Assembly (NCBI GenBank): GCA_965662325.1
Contig: CBFIHW010000001.1
Span: 1-64,000 of the forward strand
From: UBA1268 sp965662325
GTDB lineage: Bacteria; Planctomycetota; Planctomycetia; Pirellulales; UBA1268
Direction: 5' to 3'
DNA length: 64,000 bases
A program made the position numbers and the translations under genes. Shown here piece by piece: positions 55,101 through 63,598 of the stretch (its first letter is position 1; each line of letters opens with the position of its first letter). Below the pieces are notes generated by a model. That model saw only the letters and a list, made by a program, of their open reading frames with translations. It ran no database searches and was not told the DNA's origin.

Positions 55101-55767
55101 GGAAATCTTAGTACCTGATGGGTCCGAACTTCTGTGGGGCCCCCGAGGGTGGACAAGCCAACAAGTCTGGGACTGGAGTAGTCGAGGTTTGAATCAAAAG
55201 CCGGCGGTTTCAGTACAAGACTTGGCATCATGGGTAACTGCGGCTGCAAATCCACAGTCGAATATGCAGGGAAGACTAGGGTCGGGTTGGCTTTCTGTAC
55301 CAAGAGATTTTATTGAACACAGGCGGGTGTTCTGTGATATGGGGAGTCCGGCTGATGTGGGTGTTTTTCTTTTCCCGCGGTGGTTACTTGTGCTCATTGC
55401 AAGTGGAATTCCACTTGCCGTCGGTGTGGTGTTAACTTTCCTTCCCAGATTGATAAAAGTGGTTTTGGTCGTAGCGTCTGTCATGTTCATTGGCGGCATG
55501 GCAATAGGGCCAACAGTTACACTTTGCGTCCTGAAAGCTGGCTTGCCGGGTCTTGCACTTGCTGTACCCGCGGGCGTCACTAGTTGGTGGCGTCTTCTGC
55601 TCAAGAGTCGTACACAAGGTACGTATGAGCCGGAGTCATGGGAGATGGAGCATTTGGGTTCGAAGAAAGTATCCCTTCAAGAGTCACTCGTTATCAATAT
55701 GAAGCCATCTACTGCGCAGACGGTTGTTCCTGCTGCGTCGTCTCAGTCAAGAGCTGAAACGGAGTAG
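52126..55767 (+). CDS. Large exported protein with C-terminal membrane segments (unknown)
   Basis: About 1213 residues, no recognised family. A signal peptide (VCLRVFLGLLLLGGSCFGEE) precedes roughly 1050 residues of beta-rich, Val/Arg/Ser-rich sequence with few cysteines, including LRMKVLLP ... ADVDVECVVR and EARFNGELLTPEVISRSSG. Near the C-terminus are two or three transmembrane helices (WLLVLIASGIPLAVGVVLTFL; VVLVVASVMFIGGMAIGPTVTLCVL) and a cytoplasmic tail of about 60 residues. Start uncertain (ATG 52033 or 52126). Its stop is one base into the possible GTG start of the next gene. Probably a cell-envelope protein; function unknown. Confidence 0.8.
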   Translation: MCTTHSRVVVSRLLLTPVSSCLSVAQQFVEVCLRVFLGLLLLGGSCFGEEAPSEQEGPVAREVRQVEPSLYYVEDDLGRLIPVPGFRYRDFVDLVRLRDGLPAQAETPGVVLEQLRMKVLLPAPTGSNVTHADVDVECVVRSTRQGWGMLPLKLPELVLAEPPEVVGNGEVVVTVDPSPGDSNTNISANQPSRRQGAFESPSILDKGFLVWINEQNEGQEIDPVKSREGGRPHTIVLKGQIPVDVSLDRDQMRFTLPAATDSKITIETQRRGPLVKINAGVLTPTIQLIDGEDDTAGSVVEIRGAVGPTRLQLEEPLIGNAPVRQIAESKVESVVRVDGRLAKIEAEFTLTNLAKNDGLFTVRLPSRSVVRSVGSAAKILSRGGSPSRPQVVVRVDTTKDGNASFKLVCERAIDTSSDGPIDVGGFSIDEIPLWRQWGQVSVFTDEDWTVEWEPRSGNRQIDATATLSQEGFVAAFAFDSQPMALPLEVLPRRSQLVVEPEYIFHVTRNRLELSIRLQAVVRGVAAKKLDILAPGWNIEGVGPPGVVDSASVSESSGVVTVPFLKPIAGEVVVELQCSRPLDPASEEVQWTTPVPKADLVGPASVGITSESDIEIVPDTERIVGMSRQVLSQLNSPSVDLSRMSYRVQADKATFVATRRILDQQIDASITAQVDVGLRQVVVQQATRINVAHVPLQFIEWMVPQSVVETGSIEARFNGELLTPEVISRSSGIDDLGGDELINNEPGAGAESDTAERSWRIVRVLLPNPLFGTAELVTRYSRLIPEIPEEATVPVSIPLLLPKGAVVGRQSVTLSSIEELNVDVRDDRWNREGNLQTIGLGRTWNASQGQAAIDIAVSQSQRTSLGETVVEATWVRTTLRGPMRTDQWALAVTSSSDALTLTLPVLTEDENGDVLGNRIARARVNNSPWSTADEATGRVNLDLGQTRGTHLVEVEVRQPRKESLLNGAIKGLGWVNFQSSVMPSSSLYSRVVWEILVPDGSELLWGPRGWTSQQVWDWSSRGLNQKPAVSVQDLASWVTAAANPQSNMQGRLGSGWLSVPRDFIEHRRVFCDMGSPADVGVFLFPRWLLVLIASGIPLAVGVVLTFLPRLIKVVLVVASVMFIGGMAIGPTVTLCVLKAGLPGLALAVPAGVTSWWRLLLKSRTQGTYEPESWEMEHLGSKKVSLQESLVINMKPSTAQTVVPAASSQSRAETE

Positions 55768-55775
55768 TGGTGCAT

Positions 55776-58700
55776 ATGTACAAAAAATTTTGTTTTCACA
55801 AACCTTTTCGGCGACTACTTCTCGTAGCACTTATTCTGGTTCTTTGCAGATACGGTGTGAGACAAGACAATTTTTTATATGGAGCAGATGTCGATGAAGC
55901 CAAAGCAGGTGCTGTTGTCCAAGTTGAACCTGGCAGTATGTCCTTCTCTCGCGTGTACGTGCCTCCCGGCCGTCTTTCCGATGTCATTCGTGATAAGGAA
56001 CGCTACATCCCGATGGCTGTCGATGAATTTGATAAGGTTGTGCAGCGGCTGTTGCCACCTGATACGAACCGTGCTTTTGATGGACCACGCCCGATTGCCG
56101 AATACGTCCTCTATGAAATGAAACTCGATGAATCGGGAGCGCTTCTTGGAGATGTTTCTGTACGGTTGCCGAATCTAGGTCGAGAAATTGAGGTTTTTCC
56201 AGGAGAGACACGCTTTCAAAATAGCCGTTGGCTAGATGAAGAAGGTGCGGCCTCACAACCAATTGATTGGTTACAGGAAAGTGTGGAATTACAGCCGCTA
56301 GATAGATTATTGAAGCCGGATGGGGTGCAAGTTGATTTGTTCGGAAAGCCGAATGGCTCGATAGATTTTCAGGTACCTGGTGCAGGTACGTTCATTGCAA
56401 ATCTTCGGGTGCTGCCTGTACGTACAGATCGCTCACTCAATCGAGGACTTTCCCTGGGTGTGGGCCAATCCAGCTTTTTATTCCCACGTGTCCCCTCCCT
56501 GTCGACAACACTCGTTCTCGATCTTCCAGGAACTCTTGTGCCGATGATTGTAGGTAACGTGCCGATCACAGATAGAACTGATGATAATGAATTGGCCTCT
56601 GAGGAATATTATCGTTGGCGATATGAATTTGGACCGAGACGGTTGCTTAATGTGACACTTTCTCCTCGACGTACAAGTCGTTGTTCGGTTTGGTCTAGTG
56701 TCTTTGTTGGAGAAAGAACTGTAGAGATTGGGACAGTTCTTCTTCCCGAAACAGTTTGGTCGGAAAGATCTTTACGACTCAAGATTGGTAAACAAGTCAC
56801 AATGATTAGCGCTCAGGCTTGTGGTGACGGGCCAAATCAAATGAGCAGATCTTATAAAATGGAGGTTCGTCATGAATCGAACGATACGATTAGTCTCCAA
56901 TTGCCGGCAACCTTTGTTGGAACTAATGCACGCATTCTGCTTCGAAGTGTCATCTCAAGCATTCACCAGAAGAAGTCGAGTTTGCAACTTCCTGGTGTGG
57001 CGATTGATCCAGAGCTTTGGGTTGGTGGTGGGTTTTTCATAGATGTAGAAAATTCCCTTCAATTATCTGATGTGGTGGCGGAAAATTGTCTTGCAATTGC
57101 GCCCGAAAAAGCAGTGGAATGGCCGAAGGTAGACAGTTTCAAAACCGGTTCACTGGACGGCTTAGCGAGTCAATTTAGCGAGCCGGGGTTTGTGTTTGAG
57201 CAACAAGATGCAGGTGGTTCGTGTGGCGTTTCAGTTGTGAAAAGGCAGCCGGATTTTGATGTTGCTCGAGTAACGACAGTAGATGTTTCTTCTGCGTCAC
57301 TGATCGGACGTGCTGCCTGTGATATTCATGTCCGTCGTGGCAGCGTGCACAGTATTGTCGGACGTATTAGCAAGGAATGGTTTATCGATTCAGTTGAGCC
57401 ACTTATCGCTGGAGATGTGTTGGCCGAGGGTGGCGCGGCAACAGAACAAGTCATTCCTGATCGTGTACAGCGTGATGTCGGTAAAGTGCTGGGGGTGCCA
57501 TATGAGTGGAAAGTAGTGCGAGGCAAGAACGAAGATCAGCTCATGCTCGATTTGCCAAGGGCTATTCATAAGGGAGAGAGCCTTCGGATTAAAATAACGG
57601 GACATCGTCGTGGTGTGCCTGCGGGTGGACAGATTCGCTCTACAGACGCCGAGATGGTTCAACTTGTCGGTGAAATTTCTGGTCAGGCTTGGATTGACTT
57701 GCGGACGAGCCCAGAGACCACATTAGTAAAGATTAAGGGGCCAGAAAATGAGGCATTATTCGAACCACGATTAACACTACTTACTGAACAAGGTGTTTGG
57801 CGGCAACGTGTGCCTGTAGGTCGGCTTGCTTCTCCGAAGGTGTTCCGGTTTCTTCGTAGAAGACCCCCTCTTGAGGTTCTTGCCCGTTCGCAGTTCACAG
57901 TTCGTGGAGATCAACTTAGTGAAACCTATAGTTTTTTGTGTCAGGCATTTCAGGGCGAACTCGATGCCGTCACGGTGCACTTTTCAGAACCGGTCGGAAA
58001 TCTTGATTGGTCAGTTCTTTCTGATAGTGAGACAACCACTATTGCTCGTCGTCTCAATACCACCGAGTCAAATGTTGGTGCAGAGTCGAACAGCCTAAAA
58101 AGGTCTGTGAAAGAGTCCTGGTTGGTCGAATTGAATCCTCCGGTAACAGGGGCAGTAACTCTCCGAGCAACTGGAAAACAAGAATTTATAGAACAGACTG
58201 CCCTTCCTCTGGTGTGGGTTGAATCAGCAGTTGCGCCACAGGGTCGAATTAGTATTCAGTCTACCCGCGCAAGCCGCCCCTCAGTACTCAATCATCGACT
58301 TGTTCAACTGCCACCTTTGGCAGATCAGTTACCGTTGCCAATTCAGTCAGTAGTGGAGTTGCTATACGATGCATCGGCATTGGCCCAAACGGGCCCTTCC
58401 GTAGAAATACTACCAGTTCCTGATAGCGTTCAGTCTTTTGCCCGCGCTTGGGTTTGGAAAGAGAGTTCGCGGGTGCGATGTTATACATCTGCAAATGCGG
58501 AGTATGAGACAACGTTTATAATTGAAAATGATGGCAGGCAAAGTGTTACTGTGAGTTTGCCAGAAGGCCATCGCCTAATTGGGCTAGAGGTTCAGGGTGA
58601 ATCTATACCGTTACAGTCATCAAACGTAAGAGAGTTTCCTGTCTATCTGCCAAGTGGTCGTCAGCGAGTTTTTGTAACCGTGCATACAGCTGTTGCGGCC

Positions 58701-61700
58701 GAATTTCTGCGAGGAATTTGGAAGCTGTCCTCAGTTGTACCAGCGGTTGATGCCCCCACACTTACTCGGGAAATGCAACTTGCTCTCCCAAAGAATATAC
58801 GGTTGGTTGGAGTGCCGTCCGGATACACAGAAATTTTTCAGCAGGATACTGACTGGATCGAAAGGCTTTCTGGACTGTCTCAACGAGAGTCATGGTTTGC
58901 AAATACGAGTCCCAATGCTGCTTTGTCTACGTTCAACTCGCGATGGTTTGTTCCAACAAGTGGACGATACAGGCCGAGATTCTTTCTCCTGGTTAACCGA
59001 TGGTTGTTGGCTGTGTCAGCTCTTAGTGTTGCTGCAGCCGCAACGTTGTTGTCATTGTCTTTTTTCTGGAGGAGTGCATGGTTATTAGTTGCCAGTGTTG
59101 TGGTTGCTTCAGTAGCTGCGTTGTGGGTGCCCCCACCCTTTGATCTGATAGCTCGTGCAAGCTTGTGGGGAATTCTTGCTGCTGCTGGTTTTCGTGTCTG
59201 GATATATGGGCGTGCGAAGAAGCAAATATCTTTTGTGTTTCTTGTATGTATGTCCTCAGGAGTTTGTTCCTATGGGAGTGAGATACCTATGCAGGTGTTT
59301 CTAACCCCAGTTGATGGAGAAACAACGGCTCTGGTTCCGGAGCCACTGTACAAAGTGTTAGTAGGAACGAATGCAGCCCAGTCGTCTAAAGTGCGTATTT
59401 TGAACTCACGAATTGAGTTGCCATCGGCTCCTAGTTCGGCTACCCAGAACAATGATGAAATTTGGCATCTCAAGCTCTTGGTGCAAACTGATTCAGCTGA
59501 CGTGCTTTTGCTTGATCAGTCAGCTGCAGGAAGCCGTTTTAGTGATGAGCCGTTTCTTCTTGATGGCGGGTCGTTAAGTGTGTCGTTGTCTGCGGACCGT
59601 CATCAGGCACAGCTATCACTTCCAGCTGGAGGAAGGCATAGCCTTATTATTCCATTGGAGCCTGTAAGAACACGAACGGGTGATATAGAGGTTCATGAGA
59701 TCTGCCTCCCGAGGTCTCCCCAGACCGTGGTCGCTGTGATGCCTCAGGACGAAATGGCTAATTCACGTGACGTGCGTAGAAAAATTCAGTGCGAATGGTC
59801 GATTGGGCAGGGGATTTTTCAGCCAGCGCAAGAGGTTGTGTCTCTTGATTCACGGCTGCAGAGGTTCAGGGTTCCGCCTGCCGACCGTCTGCGAGTTATT
59901 AACACTTTGGATAGTAAAGAAACTTTAACAACAGTCGTTCATGAAGCGGAAAGTAGAAATGAGATCTCATGGACACCAAACGGCATCATTCTGATGGCGG
60001 AATTTAGGATTACTGGTGGTGATGCAATACTGCCGTCATTCTGGATTCAGGCAGACCCTCGCCTTGTTCTCAATCAAGGCCAAGACAATGAAAATGCATT
60101 TGGTATGAGAGGTGAATTTGAGATTCACTCATTAGGGCAAGGCATCTACAGAGTCGATCGTACCGAGCCCAACAGAGAGAAGATAGCGTTTCAGGTGTCA
60201 TTTCGTATGCCATTGATAAATCATATTGGAAAATATGAGTTGCCGTATGCGTGGGTCCGCGGAGTTGAACGCGACACTCGTGAGTCAATATTGGCTGGTA
60301 GCTCAGGTCTTTCATGCAACGTACAGTTTCCTGAGGCAGTAGCTCCTCCACAGGTGAATGAAGTTGGGGACGGGACGTTGCAATGGGTTACCGAACTTAT
60401 CGAAAGTGTTGATGATTCGTTGCCTGAAAGTAGTTTCACAGATTTTTCTAAAGATGGGTTCGATGCAAGTCGTCAGCCCTTTGTCTTGCAGAGACAGGCG
60501 GCATACGTAGAGGTGAATCGCGAGCAAACACCTCTACGTGGGACACAGCAAATGGAAATCGTAGACGGTGTAGATAAGAATCACCTAGTTTATGAAGCCA
60601 CAATTGATTCAAGTCAGACAGCTTGGATCAAGGATCGCGTCAGTATTCCCGCGGGTTATCGGCTTGAGTCCTGTCAAGTATTTGAGAAAAAAAGTGTAAC
60701 CACCAGCCTTCAGAACGAACGGCCGCTCGACATCTTTTTGCAGAAAGAAAAGCAAGGGGTTTATGGGGTGCTTCTTCAGCAGCCCCGTCCGGGCATTTTT
60801 ACTTTACGAGTTCAGGCAACCAGTAATGCTCATCTTCCAGGGAAAGGGGTTTTGCCTCTCGTGCGGTCGTTTTCCGCCATTAAATTTCCCTATTCATTGA
60901 TCTGGAGAGGTGTTGGCCGGCGAAGCAATATTACGATTCTTGGTGATCAGCAAAGTTCAGAACAAAATATGGTTCATGAAAGTCTGGCCGATGACAGTAG
61001 TCTTGGTCTGCTTGCGATGCGACTTTCTGATGAAAATCAGAGAAATGTTTGGCGTGTTGAACTGCCATCGAACGATGAAATGTGGTCATATCAGAGTGAG
61101 ATAAAGCCGCAACGCGAACTGGTGGATCGTCCGGATTCGGTACTGGCTAGTACCGATGTTGGTCCGATGGCGATAGTCGATTCTTCTCTTGCTGTGCCGC
61201 TCATTGACGTCGAAGTGGTTGTTGATGAGCGTGGTCGGATTTCAGGTATTTGTTGTATTGAATTACCAATGACGGGCCCCGAAGTGCGGATTCGAGTACC
61301 GGCAGGATTTCGGGTTTATGAAACGTTGCTAGATGGTCAGCAGATTCAGGCCCAAACACCTCGTCGTGACAGTCCATCTGAAGTGTGGTCTGTTCCCATA
61401 CGGACAGGTTCCTGGCCACACGAACTGGTCTTTATATTCGTTGGAGAATTCGAGGCGACAACCATGCAAGGGGAGCCAGTGTCATTGGCTTTGCCCAGCG
61501 TTGTTGGAATGCCGGTTGAGCGAGTTTTGTGGACAATTAATCATCCCATAAACCGGGTGGTCCGTTTTGCCGGGCGTGGAGACGTATTAAATGAGTATGA
61601 ATCACGTGAGATAAGGATGAACGTACAAACAGAAATTGACGATCTCATCGCCACTATTTCACCTGCACTACCCAAGGAAGTGGGTGTGCGATTGCACGAG

Positions 61701-62300
61701 TTGCGTCTGAGTCGACGAAAGCAAGACGGCGTGCCGCCACTAGAAGATTGGGTGAGTAGTGCACCCGGCATGTCCGGCATTGGTTCGATCGCAAGACAAT
61801 TCGGTTCAGCATTTCTCACAAGTAGTCGTTGGAAAAAGCTGATCATACAACCACAGACAACTCGCGAGGCTATGACGATTCGCTTTGCCAACCCGCCCCT
61901 TTCAAGAGCTGGACGGGCCGTTGCAACGCTTGTTGTTTTAGTCCTTGGAGTGTGGGGGTGTTGGGGGATTACAAAATTTGCGGACGGGATGCTCTCAATA
62001 GCTGATCGGTGGTGGCCAGCTGTTGCGTGCGTTATCGCCGTTGGCTGGATCATTTACCGCGAACCGGCCTGGCCCGGTTTTATGCTTTTGCTTCTGAGTG
62101 CAGGAACAGGGCTTGGACGACTGATTCGAATATATTCGGGGCTTGAGCATAACTCCATGGCCCTTGATCAGCCTACTGTTCAGTATGGATTAGGGCACGG
62201 CGTAAGTGTTTCGTCATCAACGCGAGTTGTCGGCAGCATGCATGAGTCATCAACGATTACACACTATGAATCAGCGAAACAAGTAGAGCCTGAGCCCTAG
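55776..62300 (+). CDS. Giant exported two-module membrane protein (unknown)
   Basis: About 2174 residues. The signal/anchor (LLLVALILVLCRYGV) leads into a beta-rich region, with MAVDEFDKVVQRLLPP and YVLYEMKLDESGALLGDVSVRLPNL like the start of the upstream protein. Around residues 1075-1160 there are several membrane segments (WLLAVSALSVAAAATLLSLSFF; WLLVASVVVASVAALWVPPP). They are followed by a second signal-like stretch (ISFVFLVCMSSGVCSYGSE) and another roughly 850-residue exported region. C-terminal helices (AVATLVVLVLGVWGCWGITKF; WWPAVACVIAVGWIIY; GFMLLLLSAGTGLGRL) and a cytoplasmic tail close it. It looks like two copies of the upstream architecture fused. Starts at GTG 55767/55770 or ATG 55776. 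No family recognised. Confidence 0.8.
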   Translation: MYKKFCFHKPFRRLLLVALILVLCRYGVRQDNFLYGADVDEAKAGAVVQVEPGSMSFSRVYVPPGRLSDVIRDKERYIPMAVDEFDKVVQRLLPPDTNRAFDGPRPIAEYVLYEMKLDESGALLGDVSVRLPNLGREIEVFPGETRFQNSRWLDEEGAASQPIDWLQESVELQPLDRLLKPDGVQVDLFGKPNGSIDFQVPGAGTFIANLRVLPVRTDRSLNRGLSLGVGQSSFLFPRVPSLSTTLVLDLPGTLVPMIVGNVPITDRTDDNELASEEYYRWRYEFGPRRLLNVTLSPRRTSRCSVWSSVFVGERTVEIGTVLLPETVWSERSLRLKIGKQVTMISAQACGDGPNQMSRSYKMEVRHESNDTISLQLPATFVGTNARILLRSVISSIHQKKSSLQLPGVAIDPELWVGGGFFIDVENSLQLSDVVAENCLAIAPEKAVEWPKVDSFKTGSLDGLASQFSEPGFVFEQQDAGGSCGVSVVKRQPDFDVARVTTVDVSSASLIGRAACDIHVRRGSVHSIVGRISKEWFIDSVEPLIAGDVLAEGGAATEQVIPDRVQRDVGKVLGVPYEWKVVRGKNEDQLMLDLPRAIHKGESLRIKITGHRRGVPAGGQIRSTDAEMVQLVGEISGQAWIDLRTSPETTLVKIKGPENEALFEPRLTLLTEQGVWRQRVPVGRLASPKVFRFLRRRPPLEVLARSQFTVRGDQLSETYSFLCQAFQGELDAVTVHFSEPVGNLDWSVLSDSETTTIARRLNTTESNVGAESNSLKRSVKESWLVELNPPVTGAVTLRATGKQEFIEQTALPLVWVESAVAPQGRISIQSTRASRPSVLNHRLVQLPPLADQLPLPIQSVVELLYDASALAQTGPSVEILPVPDSVQSFARAWVWKESSRVRCYTSANAEYETTFIIENDGRQSVTVSLPEGHRLIGLEVQGESIPLQSSNVREFPVYLPSGRQRVFVTVHTAVAAEFLRGIWKLSSVVPAVDAPTLTREMQLALPKNIRLVGVPSGYTEIFQQDTDWIERLSGLSQRESWFANTSPNAALSTFNSRWFVPTSGRYRPRFFLLVNRWLLAVSALSVAAAATLLSLSFFWRSAWLLVASVVVASVAALWVPPPFDLIARASLWGILAAAGFRVWIYGRAKKQISFVFLVCMSSGVCSYGSEIPMQVFLTPVDGETTALVPEPLYKVLVGTNAAQSSKVRILNSRIELPSAPSSATQNNDEIWHLKLLVQTDSADVLLLDQSAAGSRFSDEPFLLDGGSLSVSLSADRHQAQLSLPAGGRHSLIIPLEPVRTRTGDIEVHEICLPRSPQTVVAVMPQDEMANSRDVRRKIQCEWSIGQGIFQPAQEVVSLDSRLQRFRVPPADRLRVINTLDSKETLTTVVHEAESRNEISWTPNGIILMAEFRITGGDAILPSFWIQADPRLVLNQGQDNENAFGMRGEFEIHSLGQGIYRVDRTEPNREKIAFQVSFRMPLINHIGKYELPYAWVRGVERDTRESILAGSSGLSCNVQFPEAVAPPQVNEVGDGTLQWVTELIESVDDSLPESSFTDFSKDGFDASRQPFVLQRQAAYVEVNREQTPLRGTQQMEIVDGVDKNHLVYEATIDSSQTAWIKDRVSIPAGYRLESCQVFEKKSVTTSLQNERPLDIFLQKEKQGVYGVLLQQPRPGIFTLRVQATSNAHLPGKGVLPLVRSFSAIKFPYSLIWRGVGRRSNITILGDQQSSEQNMVHESLADDSSLGLLAMRLSDENQRNVWRVELPSNDEMWSYQSEIKPQRELVDRPDSVLASTDVGPMAIVDSSLAVPLIDVEVVVDERGRISGICCIELPMTGPEVRIRVPAGFRVYETLLDGQQIQAQTPRRDSPSEVWSVPIRTGSWPHELVFIFVGEFEATTMQGEPVSLALPSVVGMPVERVLWTINHPINRVVRFAGRGDVLNEYESREIRMNVQTEIDDLIATISPALPKEVGVRLHELRLSRRKQDGVPPLEDWVSSAPGMSGIGSIARQFGSAFLTSSRWKKLIIQPQTTREAMTIRFANPPLSRAGRAVATLVVLVLGVWGCWGITKFADGMLSIADRWWPAVACVIAVGWIIYREPAWPGFMLLLLSAGTGLGRLIRIYSGLEHNSMALDQPTVQYGLGHGVSVSSSTRVVGSMHESSTITHYESAKQVEPEP

Positions 62301-62311
62301 GCTCCTGCCCC

Positions 62312-63247
62312 TTAACCACCTGAGTTAAATTTATAAGCCGAGTTAGTGGGATCAAAGTCGGCGTCTGTGAATCCATTGTTCACTTTAACATTCATGTAGG
62401 TGTATTCCTCCATGAGGATCGGTTGCCCTCCCTGCTCTTTAGGCCAGTCGTAGGCTTCATAGCGAATGGGAATAAGGTATTCGTCATCCATGTAGACCCG
62501 AGCGAGGTGAAAGCGAAAGTTTCGTCGAGGCACTGGATGAACAACCTGAATGCAGGTGCAGACCCTTCCGTTTACTTTGGCTTCAGGAAAAAAATTAACA
62601 TCACACTCACCAAATTGCTTGTCATGTTGAGCGACCTCGACAAGTCGTTCTGCGAGGTTCTCGACACCGATCTCTGTAATCGGGTATCGGTTGCCCTGCA
62701 TTGCGAGCATGCTCTGCGGTTTGAGAGAAACCGTACCAACCATTGCACGAACCCCACTGCCTGCATGGGCTAGCATGTTTCCATCATTCTTGCCATCAGA
62801 GTAAATGACCTCCTGTCCCTTTACTGCTTCTGGCGCAAGGAAGTAAAGATAAACACTAAAGGGCTCATGCCGAATTTTTGCAAACATGTATTCATGCGGT
62901 TTAAGTTCACCCCCAATACGCTCTCTTTTGACAACGGTGCATGAGTAGTCTTTTATATTGGCCCGGAGGTTATTAAGGCCTTTGGCTGCGAGAGCTAGAG
63001 CAGGTTCTAGGGGGTGCTCGCCTTGACCGGTATTGGATGCTGCTTCGCCGGCGTTAATATTACCCTGTGCCGTGTCTCCGTTTGGTATCAATCCCACTTG
63101 GCTGCCTGGAGTTTCTTGAGCCTGAAGGCCACCCAGTAGAACACTACAAACAAGCGTCCATGCACACATGCCACAAAAGGTTTTGTAGCTAAGGGAAAAG
63201 TGTTTGGTTGTGGTTGCTTTGATCGCAGTCATCCCTGATCTGCTCAT
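62312..63247 (-). CDS. Exported DUF1571 protein
   Basis: 311 residues. Signal peptide (TFCGMCAWTLVCSVLLGGLQAQE), a low-complexity linker (residues 45-80), then the DUF1571 domain: ANIKDYSCTVVKRERIGGELKPHEYMFAKIRHEPFSVYLYFL is the start, with VIYSDGKNDGNML and VYMDDEYLIPIRYEAYDWP further on. The fold is probably like LolA/LppX-type lipid or lipoprotein carriers, but function is unproven. GAGGAG before ATG 63247 supports the start. It is convergent with the giant-protein gene, 11 bases apart. Confidence 0.9.
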   Translation of the reverse strand: MSRSGMTAIKATTTKHFSLSYKTFCGMCAWTLVCSVLLGGLQAQETPGSQVGLIPNGDTAQGNINAGEAASNTGQGEHPLEPALALAAKGLNNLRANIKDYSCTVVKRERIGGELKPHEYMFAKIRHEPFSVYLYFLAPEAVKGQEVIYSDGKNDGNMLAHAGSGVRAMVGTVSLKPQSMLAMQGNRYPITEIGVENLAERLVEVAQHDKQFGECDVNFFPEAKVNGRVCTCIQVVHPVPRRNFRFHLARVYMDDEYLIPIRYEAYDWPKEQGGQPILMEEYTYMNVKVNNGFTDADFDPTNSAYKFNSGG

Positions 63248-63598
63248 GGCTTGCTCCTCTTATCTGGGTTGGCCGGAGAAACTTTCGTGCCGACCTGCCG
63301 CTGAAGAGCGGCAAAATAATGATTTAAAAATCCTTTTACGTTATCGCAATGAGGGCATGTACTTCATTTAATAGATCGCTTTTGTATGGCTGATTCGTAC
63401 AAACAGAATGATCCACCAAACTCTTGCAAGCCGCAAAAATACAATTCGTAACCTACAAGGAGAAGTTAGCGATCTATCAAGGTGTGGGAAATGGCAAAAA
63501 CACCTGTTTTGAGACGTTTTTATCGAACTCTCACGATTTCGCGTATCATTTAGTAGTCGGGCTGTTCGCCGTACTCTCTCCCTGGTCGCCACTTTCAC
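63248..63598. other. Divergent intergenic region before the MBL-fold gene
   Basis: About 350 bases. It holds a short hairpin CCGCTGAAGAGCGG (63298-63311) and an AT-rich patch that may be a promoter for the DUF1571 gene. No gene supported. Confidence 0.4.
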
